A model generated the notes under the pieces. That model saw only the letters and a program-made list of their open reading frames with translations, made no database searches and was not told the origin of the DNA. A DNA stretch of 64,000 nt, from positions 228,747 to 292,746 of the forward strand of contig PUQB01000311.1 of the NCBI GenBank assembly GCA_003024785.1. The letters are read 5' to 3'. Within the stretch, counting starts at the first letter, position 1. Each line of letters begins with the position of its first letter. A program made the translations under genes and the position numbers. Source of the DNA: Selaginella tamariscina. Lineage: Eukaryota > Streptophyta > Lycopodiopsida > Selaginellales > Selaginellaceae. Shown one piece after another: positions 1-18,678 of this stretch.

Positions 1-714
1 CTGCGCATTCCGGAATGCACGCAGAGAGAGCTATCATGGCTTCTACGGCAAGGCGTGATGTGGTGTATATAGGATCTTCTCCTCTGTAGAGGAGCATTTT
101 TACACATTGCTTTGTATAGGCTTTTACAGATAGAATCGATTGACTTTTGTGTATTCCCTTGTATGTATACAATAGCCATGTGGCTTAGTCACAAGTCTTT
201 TGTACTTAACTAGGGGAGCTAGTCATTGCTTGCCGTGTTCATGCCGATCTTGACTTGTTCATATACAAACACTGGTTAGCATAATAATACATTTTTTGTT
301 ATCTAAGCAAAAAATATCTAATAAGCCATGCTGACGTAGTTTATATATTTATAAATGTATTTTTATTGGTGGCAATAGGTCGTCATCTCACGTAATCATA
401 CGCACGCACACACTCGCACACACTCGCACACACACAAGCGTGTATTTACATGACGGTTTCAACACGTTGTTTTATTTTAGATGAAATGCCTGTTTTTAGG
501 TCAACCTATCTCGCTTTAGGGTTTATCCTAAACCCTTCGAGCAGGATGAAAATGTGGAAAGAATCTGTCCTTAGGGAAAGCGCAATGCACTAAGGCGCCA
601 TGCTAGCATTGAGGGTTTACAAGGACCAGCCGGATTCATGAGCGCCATGGCCGATTGAAGCGTTCTTAGGGTTATAGGAATGTTCCTCGGGTAAGTGTTC
701 TAGGAGAAGCCGTC
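1..714. other. Left flank and 5' region of the PPR gene
   Basis: No coding region can be supported here. The stretch holds a CA/CG-rich microsatellite patch near 400-440, a telo-box pair at 514-536, and a degenerate duplicate of the downstream gene start at 600-660. The first 60 bases have a less AT-rich, possibly transcribed look and could be the end of a preceding gene, but there is too little to judge. Confidence 0.5.
514..536. promoter_or_regulatory. Paired telo-boxes upstream of the PPR gene
   Basis: TTAGGGTTTA is followed at once by CCTAAACCCT, so the plant telo-box core (AAACCCTA) occurs in both orientations, about 180 bp before the start codon at 715. Telo-boxes are known in promoters and 5' UTRs of plant genes for translation and organelle biogenesis. 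That it acts as a regulator here is inference. Confidence 0.5.
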
Positions 715-6714
<6,000 letters not shown>

Positions 6715-9700
6715 ACAATGTAAGCATGCACGCACGCACACATGTATATGTAAAAACTTTCAATCTCCTCGATGAAGCTATCATATAATCACATATTTTG
6801 ATCATCCATATCAAAGTCGCACATGGAGAGAGTTCTCTAATATGCATATTTTGTTACTTACAGTACAGAGATGATAACGATAACCAAATACCGCTTTATG
6901 TATAATTATGGTCAAACACGTCATAAATGTGTACATCAATGTGCATGCATGTATGTGTGTGCGTATACACACTTTGAACGTATACATTCAATTGACACAT
7001 ATGAGAACAGGGTTGGTGGGAGGAGTGGGAGCCAGGAATAAATAATACCTTTATTTTAATTCTTTGTTTTGTTCTTAATGGTAAAATGAGTTGTTTGGGA
7101 GTCTTTTTTACCTTACTTCCACATACACTAAATCCATTCCATCTTTTTTAAACCAAGTTTAAACTAATAATTTTACACCATTTAATCATATATTACTAAT
7201 ATGTAAATAGATAGATCCCATATATGTGTATAGATATGATTATGCTTATATATACATAACACTTATGCGGACATAAAAACCTCGCATATAAAATTAATAT
7301 TTTATTTGTTTTAATTTAATAATCAATAATTATTTTTGTGTGTTTATGAACGTAAATAAGTATTATATATAATGTAATCTGTTTTTATATCTTATAGCGT
7401 TTTAATTATTTATTTTAAATTGATTACCGCATTAAATATATTTGAATTTTTACCGATCTGAACCAGGGTTTGACGTTCCGTGTTCTCAAAGCATTGGGAA
7501 CATTGAAATACTTTAATTAAAAAATTTAAAATATTATTTAAACAAATCATTTATGTAGAATTTAATTAAAAAATATTAAGAAAACACAAAATGTTCACAA
7601 AAGTTTTTGAGGTAAATTTTGAGGTAAAGTATTTTGATGTTCCGGGTACTTAAAAAAAACATATGGAACGCTTCCGAACCGGTGAGAAATACCAATACAA
7701 TACATTTTGTATATTAAATAAATTTTCTATTGCATGTATAATATATCTATTGTATATTCTTTTAATATATTATAAAATGTATAATATTTAATTTTGTATT
7801 ATCCTTTTTGATTTATCTAAATTTAAAATATGATAACCATTTGATTTAGATGATATCTTGATTTTTGATTTATAATATACTCAACATGTAATATATGTTA
7901 ATATTTGTACTTATTCTCAATATATATAAGCATATTTATTAATAAATTTCAAAGTTCGTTGTGCTACGAATATAAGTTACTGTATAAACTTAAATATTTC
8001 ATATATAAAGAATACTTATGCACATATAAACTATGCTACATGTATATATCTTATGTGATCCATGAGCGCGCGCACACACACACTTTGACAGTTATACACA
8101 CATCGAACCTTTACATATTCTAGTAGCTTATTATTATTGAATTAAATTTGTAGTTATTCAAAGTAATAGCACACATAGTCTTAACAAGAAAGACTTATAA
8201 AGTATTATTTAGTGAAATCTGTAAATCATATGTATCTATGATAGGATTACATTTATGACATGTGTATAATATTTCTAAAATTAATTATTAATTAAGAAAT
8301 TAAAATGTTTCTATATAAGTTAAAAATATTAATAGACTTTGAATATATATTACCCATGCACATGTATAGAGAAATTTATTTTTTTAAGTAATAGTGGGCA
8401 GGTGTAAGTTTATTTTGTGGGCCTATTGGGTTAAGAATAATTAAGGGTAGGCTTAATTATTTAATAATTTAATGGACTAATAAATTTATCATTAAGTTAA
8501 ACTTTTAACCCAATTGTACTTATTATCTTAATTTGATGAGATTATTTATAAGTTAGATAGTTATTATTCTTAATCTGATAACTTATGATCTTTCTTAAGT
8601 AATTTCTTTTTAACTTTTTTAAGTTATTGTATATATATAATAACTCTTTTTTGTGATAACTTAACTCTCTCCTTATAATACTATATGTAAAAGTTCTACA
8701 TATTAGTGTGCGTATATGATAATACATGAAATCTCTTTTAAGTTAGTGTGTGTAACACATAAAATCTTTTTATTTTTTCTATGTATGTGATAATTTTTCT
8801 CCTTTAACTTTCTTAAATTATTGTATATGTGATAATTAATTTTTCTTCACTATGTTTCTCTCAAGTTATTATTGTGTTATAACTTTAAAAGAATTTAAAA
8901 TAATTATTAAATGTGCTTTAATAATTAAGATGATTGTCGGATAAAATTTAAATAACGTTTGACAGGACTTAAGATGATTAAATAAGATTTAAGATGATTA
9001 TTAATAAAGTAATTTAAAATTATAATTGATAAGATTTAGGATGGTTCATTACATAAAAAATTTAAAAATGAAAATTATAAATGACGGCAATTTTTAAAAT
9101 GACTATTGATAAAAGCAATTGAAAATGGCTATTAAAATAAATTTAGGATGATTGTTAAAATATAAACCCCAAAATATAATAACCAAAGCCCCATGTACGA
9201 AATCCTAAACCGAAATTCAAAAGGTCCAATTTCGAACTCCAAAACCCAAAATACCAAATGTCCAAAGATGTGGCTGTTAATCTCCTTCCTCATCTATTTA
9301 TTAGCCCACCAGTCTTCAGAAAGTAAATAAATTTAAAATGGTTATTAATGAAATAATTTAAAAATAACCCTTAAATAAGATTTAGAATGTGGTTGTCAAT
9401 GACATGGAAATATATACAATAAATTTATTATATAAGATATATCAAAACTTATATGTATTATTAAACATTTTATATACAAGCATTTTTAAATAAATATATA
9501 TGTTATTTGTTATATATATAATTAATATATCATTACACTTGTTAATTTATTTATAATTAAGGCTACTTATTTAGGGTATATATTTTTTAATAATACTTTT
9601 TAATTTGTGAATAAGCATAAATTCTTTAATATTTCAGAAGAGAAAAAGTAATATTTTATGATAATTATTTTAAGAATATTTAGTATAATATAATATTTTA

Positions 9701-12700
9701 TAAAATACTAGTGATTAATATTAAATTGATATAAATGATAAAATCAAGTAAGAATAGATTTAAATAACTTTTATTATTATAGATGAATTAAAATAAATTA
9801 ATTACTATATTATATAGTAATTTTAGTTTGAAAGATGAATTATTATAATAGAATTTTTTTTAATAAAATTGCATAGGTAATTTTTTAGATTATGATGTTG
9901 TATTTTTTTAGTCATTTATTAAAAAATTTATTAATTGTGCACACACATTACAATCTCAAGATAATATACCAAATATATTTAAATACTAATTTTGTAAAAG
10001 TATTTTTCTTTTTCCTTTGAATTAATTTAAAAAAACGATTATAAAATTATAAGAAAGTTATGTACACAATTTATATAAATATGGATTATTATAAGAAGTC
10101 CATGTATCATGAGTATGTGTTAAGACATGATTTACTATACAAAAATCAAATAAATAATTGTTCATTTAATACTTTAATTAAAAGAATTATTACTCTCGTT
10201 CACAAATTAATTAATTTTTTTTAACTTTAATAAGTTTTACATTTTTAATCAACATTCATTATAATAGTAAATGCTTTTATTCACATAAAAATCAACTTTT
10301 TTTTTTAGATATTAATTTTTTTCTTTTAAATGAAATGGTAATGTTTCAAGCAATTCTCACTTCTTTTTTCTTTTTTTTCTTCCTTGTTCTTGATTAAAAC
10401 TTGCAGTGATGGCATTTGCATATGGCTGAGCTACTACAGTGCAAAATAGACTCTGGCTTTGTCTCATCTTTCACACTTGTTTTCAACACAACATGTTTAA
10501 TCCTAAGTAATGACACATTATATTATAATTACAATTTAGTCTTGTTAAATAATGAGTTACATAAGTTTATTTTAATAAAATAAAATTAAAGTTATTTCCC
10601 TTTTTTTTTATGTGAGTGAAACGTTCCCACTCATAATTAATAAGAGGCTTACATTAATGATCACAAATTCATTATAAACACAAACCCATTATTTTTTTTT
10701 TTATAAATTAAATATAAAATGACTAAATTAGAGAATAACCTTAACAAACTTAGAATATGTGATTACTTGTAAGTAGTGAATTAATAATTACACAAATGTG
10801 CATCATAAATAAACATAATTATTCTTTAAGGTTAAGGTTGAACAATTTTAAACATGTTTTATAAAAAAGCAACGGTATATGTACTTTTAAGAATTTCTTA
10901 TTAAAGAACTTATATTATTTAATCTTTAAATATATTTACATATCTTAAAAATGAACAATTCTACTCAAGTGCTCCAATGAGCACACTTAACCAAGAGACT
11001 TAACCTTTCATTTTATAAATATCAACATTCTTATTAAACATAATCATATATTTATTAAAATTAATTTTAGTGTTGAATCAATAATACAACCTTAAAGATT
11101 ATACCTTGAAAAATGAAATATCACATATATTATATTGTATTTAAGTTATTATCATAACCTTTATAATTAAATGTTATAAATATGACTCACATATGCACTT
11201 AGCCAAGTGCACTATAGTTATATATTGTTTATTTGTTCCTAACTTAAAAGAATTGTAAACTTAAGATTTAAGGTGTGTTGTATCTATTAAACATAGAAAA
11301 TATGAGTGGTATAATATAGGCTTATGTTAATAAAGAAAGTAAAGTTTCATGTCGAGACGCTTTGTACTTTTCCACACTTATATTATTTTTGTGACAAATC
11401 ACTTCAAAATTAAGAGTTTATCAAATGTTAATCTTATAAATTTTCATTTATAAAACTTACTTAGCAACAATGCACAAAAAAATGTTTATAAATGTTTTTG
11501 TTTATAACTTTATAAAATCAAAATGTAAGTCTGAAATGTGTGATTTACCGTTAAGTATGAAGTACATAATTGACATAATAAATATGTTTTAGTTAGGCCT
11601 AAAGAAGGAAAAATAATTATAATAAATAAAGTCTTATTTAATTTTTTTTTCCCTTATGAAAGTAAAAATATATAATGAATACAAAATATGTTTTTGTTTT
11701 AGTAAATTAAGGTGCTTCTTAAACTAATTATTTTAAGTATACATTTAAAATTAAATCTTGACCATTGATATAATGAACAAGTAATGTTTCATATTTATGT
11801 GTGTGTATTATATATATGTCTATGTGTGTGTGTGTTATATACATATATAAAATACTCTAGAATTAGATTATTGTTGGTCTTTTTTGATCTCATATAATTA
11901 TTATTTTTAATAAATTTAGAATATATTTAAAGTGCACACATGTATATACATTTTAAAATTTAAAATGGTTGTTCCATTTTAATATACACATTAAAGCACT
12001 CAACAAAGCATATCCTTACGATAAACTATATTATTGGAATTTTAGCTTTTTATCTTAAAACATATGTTTTCTAAATAAAAAACATTATTAAAATATTCTC
12101 ATTTTTTAAATATTTAAATAAAGTTTAATTAAAACATATTTTTAAAATATCCTATATCATGTTTATCCTTTATTTTTTTTAAATGTCCTACATCATGTTT
12201 ATCCTATATTTTTTAAAATATCCTATATCATGTTTATCCTATATTTTAATAAAATTCCTACATCATGTTTATAATATTTATGTTTAAGGTAATGAGGCCA
12301 CAATGAATATATTTAATATTTAAAGGACATACCTTAGATGGATTAAGTTTGATTTTGATGTGTATGTGAGCGTTTATTTAAAAATATGTGTCGAACAAAT
12401 GGCCCACCATTTAATTCTTAATATGAACTTGTCTGTACTTTATTCTCTTCAAGAGATAATAATCATATATACAATTAATATTTATATATATATGTAATAT
12501 AATATAATGTATAATTTTAATATACGTTTCATTAGTATATTCAAATTTATATGTTGAAATAAAATATAAGCTATTCAACTAAAAAATAATCTTATATACT
12601 ACATCACGACACCAGCTTTCCACTTATATGTGAAATAGTTAAACTATTTTTATATATTCAAGTATATCTAGCACTTACAATATGAAACAATAAACAAGCT

Positions 12701-13833
12701 CTTTGAAATCTACATGTTTCACATATATTTTAAATTATGTAAATATATATTAATAAGTTTATGATATTATAATTATAAGTATATTTATATATCATACCTT
12801 GAAATCAAATTATTATGAGTATATTTGATCTCAATAATTATTATTTGAATAAAACTTATAAATAAATATATATATTCATATTAGCTTTGAATAAGAGCGT
12901 AACCTTGTTCTTAACAATATTTTTACACATACCTTCATATTAAGGATTTAAATATAAAATATTAAATCTTTTATAATTATAATTAATATATTCAATTAAG
13001 ACGCTATCTACGACACGTTATTAATTCTAGTATTTTTACAATTAAAATTCTAAAACATATTTTAAAATATATTTGTTATTGATATTTACATTAAATATAA
13101 AATATTAGAAAGTCTAAATTTTCCTGGAGAGCAAAAATGTAATTTACAAAATTCAAAGGTATTTATATAATTTGTAGAACGTATAACTAAATTGACATGC
13201 CATAGAGTACATATATGTACGCGTGTGTAAGTGCGAACGATCATGAACACATACACATACACATACACATACACATACATATGTGATAGGTTATATAAGT
13301 CTTTGAGAAAGGTATATTGCTAATAATTAATAAAAAGATTCTTAATTTAACACACACACACACATATAAACATATAATATCATTATTATCCAATAGAGAA
13401 TAGTAAACTTTACACATGTATATTTTTCATCAAATTGTTATTATAAGCTAAAAATTACAAATATATATTGCAATTCTTTATTAATGGATTTTCCTATGCA
13501 TTTGTACACATTATGGATTATAACACAATGACATCCACAAGAGACACGTGTGCATGTGTGTGTTACATCAATAACACTATAATTTAAATACAATACTATT
13601 TCATGAAATGGATAGGAATAACTATAATTTAATATATAATAAATTTTTCATTATTTCTATGAAATAATATACAAATTCCAGCTTTCACAGTTGTCCAGAG
13701 AAATGAAATCTGAGATATTAAATAATAATATAAAAACAAAAATAAAGTAATTCTCATTTGCTGCATTATAAGGGCCCTTTGTTCATCCTTTTATGCAACC
13801 ACCTAAACCTGTTTAACTAAACCACGACCATGA
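6715..13833. other. AT-rich intergenic gap
   Basis: No exon-like open frame with protein character was found on either strand. The sequence is strongly AT-rich with oligo-A/T tracts and some TG/CA patches (6720, 8070, 11810, 13260). Around 8,930-9,400 a short motif of the form AAGATTTAAGATGATTATTA recurs loosely. A cleaner tandem repeat lies at 12,150-12,275. It may contain the 3' UTRs of the flanking genes. Confidence 0.6.
12150..12275. repeat. About 36-bp tandem repeat, 3.5 copies
   Basis: Units begin TCCTAYATCATGTTTATCCT and end in a T-rich spacer of variable length. Unit starts are at about 12150, 12186, 12221 and 12256; the last is truncated. Length varies mainly in the T/A run. No gene overlaps it. 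Confidence 0.75.
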
Positions 13834-15045
13834 CTAAATGTTAATTAAACCTCTTGTTAAAAGAAAACATCTAGTAGAAGTCCTCGTCCGCTTCTTCTTA
13901 TGTGGTGGAGGCTGCTGTATATAGCTCTGTTGCTGAGAATGCTGGAGCATACTCCACATAACCTGTACATCGTCGTACGCACATAATTGTACGTCATCAT
14001 ACAGCATCCCTATCCCTCGACCTGTACATATGTCAAAAAATTACAAAGAAAATAATTAAAAAACTCATTAAAAAAAAGATATATTGTGGATAATGAATAA
14101 GACGTATAAATATGCATGTGTGTGCTGTGTTGTGTATTTATAATAATATATGTGTTGTATATGATAGATTAGATCTGAATTCTACATACGTTCCTATCTT
14201 CTCATATACATACATATTATAAATACACCCAAAGAGAGTTATGTTTATTAAAACTATAAACGGTTCTATCATATAGATACCCAAAGAAAAACTAAACAGA
14301 TATACACATAGATCATATGCATACAATATACATATATAAAAGAGAGTAAAACTCCATATATTATGCACAGATATTCTTAACTATCACATACTCTAAATAC
14401 ACCCAGAGAGAGTAAACTAAAATTATACACAGATATACACATAAAAATTGTGTGTATATATATATATATATATATGAATTTGAAATCAAATAGAAAAAAG
14501 AAAGTGAAATTACACATACTCTCTTATTACAATGCATCCGGAGAACCATGCTTGAAAAGCTCGGCGAATCGGTGAGATAAAAACTCTACTAAACCACCCC
14601 ATAACGCACAGATCTTCAGGGAAATTCTCCCATAGGAATAGATTAAACTCAGCAGGAAGACAAGACAAATAAGGGTTTTCATATATAAAGGATCCACCGT
14701 CGGATCGCAACCATCCAACGACTGGTACCACTCCATGTCTAGCCGTGAGATCTGGAAAGCTACTGTTGATCCGAGCCGCTGGAAATGAACGGTGGATATG
14801 GCCCACGCGGAGATATCACTTTATAGTATAGACCACGTGCGTTTCTCGCGTCAAATATCTGGCCGTTAATTAAGTGCGCATTCAACGGCATGTGTTGAAT
14901 TGGGTCCACCAGACCGACCGGCTTTAACTTTCCTTCAAGCAAAATGTGGCCGACCATATCGTGATTCGACACGTGTCCTTGATAAGTATACAGTATCAGA
15001 TTCCGATGGAGGATATTTTCTTTACTACTAAAACGTTATTATAAC
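13834..15045 (-). CDS. Unrecognised gene, possible membrane protein (partial)
   Basis: Two exon-like blocks on the minus strand. Block 1 (about 14,528-15,045) reads through NHDMVGHILLEGKLKPVG and DPIQHMPLNAHLINGQIFD. After an apparent one-base loss near 14,828 it continues with DMEWYQSLDGCDPTVDP and a hydrophobic segment (TLICLVFLLSLIYSYG), likely one membrane helix. Block 2 (13,834-14,021, acceptor CAG at 14,022-14,024) encodes a 61-residue tail with MLYDDVQLCAYDDVQVMW, a Gln-rich stretch and a basic KKKRTRTSTR end. The block junction also needs a one-base correction, so joining them is inference. The 5' exon and start were not found. It lies downstream of the FtsHi gene on the same strand. 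Family not recognised; amino-acid character and the shared strand argue for a real gene. Confidence 0.5.
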
Positions 15046-15933
15046 GTAATGTTGACTTTTAATCATGTGTACACTGTATAAGTTACAATTATACAATCTA
15101 ATTAATTATAATAATAAATCTGTATTCTAAAATGTTAATTATTATGTACACACACGCACACACGCACATAAACATCTATCAAATTCTTATTTGAAATGTT
15201 TCACAATCATCAGGTATATACACACAATTATACGTCTTGTATGTGTTTGTGTGTATTTTGATGTAGATATATACTTAATCACACTATTTTAAGATTATTA
15301 ATATAGTTAATATAGTTTAGAGTCAAACACCAAGATTTGATATGCATTTGTCAGATTATTTACATGAGACAATGTCATTATTATAACATAAAGCTTGATT
15401 TAACGTCTAACTAATCATATAATACGAAATTTGTACGCATGCATGCATGTAGTCGTATGTACACCCACATATATTCCTATATCAGCAGAACATATTAAAT
15501 GTACGTATGTATGTATATCTTATATAATGTAGCCATCGCACACACCCACACACACGGACGCGCGCACCCACACACGCAGAAATATGTTATTGTATAAAAT
15601 GGCAGTTGAATCTAGTTATAACATTTATTATAATTATATTGTATGTATACACCCAGTTTTTATTTGAAATGTTGTATAATATAAGTCAAAGTTAAGTTAA
15701 AGATATAACTAGTAAAGTGTGTCAGATTCTTCTAACTCTAACGAGCTTTTGTTAATGTGTGTATGCTCTGTGTCTCATGCATCCAACGTAAGTTATACAT
15801 ATCTACGTATGTATAACTTACAGTTTAATTATGTTATAAAAATATAGTGGATCAAAGACCAAACCTGGAAACTGTTAACACCTATGTAAAGGTGCAGCAT
15901 ACACGTCTAGATCTTCATAGTCACCTTGTATCG

Positions 15934-16022
15934 TCATTTGACGGTTTCCTCTGGCGAAAGTTCGTCCTGTAAACATATGAGTATTGAGTCTGCACGGCAT
16001 GTGTGTGTGTGTGTGTGTCTAT

Positions 16023-16055
<33 letters not shown>

Positions 16056-18632
16056 AGAGAGAGAGAGAGCTCACAGTTCGAAGCGTGCGGCGAGGTGGTC
16101 CGGCTATGTCCGGAAGCATCACGGGGTTCATAGGCAGGATTATCTCCTTAACCTCCTGTTTGACCATATTTGAAAAATAATTAACATAAAGTAGGTAGAA
16201 TAACAACGAATGGTGTGTGTGTGTGAGAGAGAGAGAGTACAGACACACAATCATACGTGTATATATATGTCAGCACGCACACGCACACATACATCCCCAG
16301 TCATTTTAGTCCGTAGTTCAAGTTCAGAAGTTAATCTCTCCAGAATGTGTTTGTTATTTTGAAGTCCTTCCATAGCCATCTTTTCCGTCTCATCAATATA
16401 CTGAGAAAATAAACAAATAATTAAAAGAAAAAAAACAAACAAAGCAATGCAGATTCCTACCCGTTGGATTTCTCTCCCAACAAGATCCGAAATCTCCAAG
16501 TCCATTGGCATCACAACTGAGTTAGGACTATTCCACTGTACACAAATACAAATTAACCATTTATAGATTACGTACAACACGAGAGAGAGAGAGAGAGACC
16601 TACATGCGCGTAGTATAGCTGATCAGGTTGAGACCGCTGAAAGAGTGGCTTCTCCACGACTCCCAAAAGCCCCAACTTGGGATTCCCTGGATGAACTGCA
16701 CACTCCCGAGCCAGCTGCAGTAGTTATATATAGTGAGTAATACAAGAAAACACACAGCATATGCTGGTTACTTCTTAACTACAAACTCATTGCACGATAT
16801 ACACACTACCTACCGCAGAAAATCTTGGCAAGATCTTTCATCCAACCATCAGTGATATCATCACCGAGTAAGATCTTCTCGGCACCGCGACCACCGTGTG
16901 CAACCACCATTTGAGCTCTATAATACCCAATGGTACCCCCATAATCCAGCATTTCCTCCGATGGATAAAACACAGAGAGTGCAGATTCCTTGCCCCCGGG
17001 TAGCAAGTGTGTGAATGCGTGCCAGTCAAAGCGTGGAAATATATGCTAACAGAATATGCCCCGCTTCATGTACGGCCAGTAGCCTCTTCTTCTCCCGTTC
17101 TATCTGAAAAAACCATCATCTATATATAAAAATATAGTAAATAGAACATAAGTAGTCTAATGTTCAAGTCCATACAAGTAACTCGTCCGAGGTGGGCATG
17201 GGACAAACTACAAGAGTGACAAAGCTCTACATACACGCACCTTTTGTTCTACTTCTCTTTGTTCTTCTTCAGTTACTGTCATGCCTATTCGTTCAAATAG
17301 CTGCTTCTCCAACACATCCAGAAGATCACTCTGAGATATGTATAATCGTCCTTTCTGTTTCTGTAAAATCAAGACATCAGTAAGGTATGATTGTACTATA
17401 TGTATAGTATACATCAATTATGTGTATATACGTGTGATTATATATATGCTAAAGTTGCGTGTGTGCATATGTATATACGATACAGAAATGAATATGGTGA
17501 TGCTGTTAACGCGTCTAAGTGCCTTATGTGTGTGCCTGTATGTATGTGTGTGTGTTTTAGTATAGATACTATAATTACCGCATTGACAGAAACTTCATCG
17601 ACAAAATTCTTTAAATCGGCTCCGGAGAATCCTCGAGTACGATAAACAACCTGATATAAATAGAATTAAGCTTAAGTACTTAGTAAATTAAATAGCAACA
17701 TTATGATAATACTTTATAGATTATGGTTATCAATACATGTGCTAAATAACCCATATACATACAACAAATACAAAGATGTACGATGCGTATACAGTTACAT
17801 ATATACACATATGTATGTATAATGCGTAACTATTTGGGTACATAGATATGCATAGATGTATAAACACTTCTTACGCATTAGACTACACACACATACCTTT
17901 TTGAAGTCTACGTCGTCTGCCAAGGTGTACTTTTCAGCGTGGACATGGAATATTTTCAGTCTTTCTTCTTCTTTTGGTAATCCTATGAGAAGCTGACGAT
18001 CGATACGTTGACGTTGTAAAAAAGCTTCATGTAGATCATCTCGGCGATTAGTCGCACATATTAAAATAAAAGCTTGCCTTCTAGAAAATCTATGGACTTC
18101 AGTATCTATCTCCCTGTGCATAATTTCAAAAATTGGTAATAATTATTGCATGTATGCATGTATCTGTAATGAGTATACATGTGTAATGCAAGTGTGCTAT
18201 CACACATACACACACGTGTCTGACATGTTCAGTGATCTATTTATATACGTATGTCAGTATAGGGCTTATGTGTATTGCTATATATCTTTGTCAGGCTTTT
18301 ACGTACCCTCCATCTAGCTCCCTTAACAGTTGTTTAAATGTACGTAGTCTTTTAGGGTCGTCCTCTACATGCTTCCCTGCTAAAGCATCAATTTCGTCGA
18401 TAAAAACAATTGAAGGTGCCTATAAAACAAACATTCAGTACAAAGAATATGTTTGCATACACATCCACACAAACAAGTGTGTGTACACACGTGGCAGTGG
18501 TAATAAGACACGCTCTCTATAATAGATTATCTATGAATGTATAAGCTGACTTGTACTACTAGTTAGTAATGTAGTGATTGGTATGCATATATGTATGTAT
18601 GTATCTATCCATCTATTTATCTATCTATCTAT

Positions 18633-18678
<46 letters not shown>

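Noticed and set aside
14138..14549. Minus-strand ORFs rich in Tyr/Ile/Phe
   Set aside because: AT-rich intron sequence with TA/CA repeats, no motif, lying between the two coding blocks of the unrecognised gene.
18590..18676. Possible CRISPR-like or satellite array
   Set aside because: Simple tetranucleotide and dinucleotide repeats without spacers.
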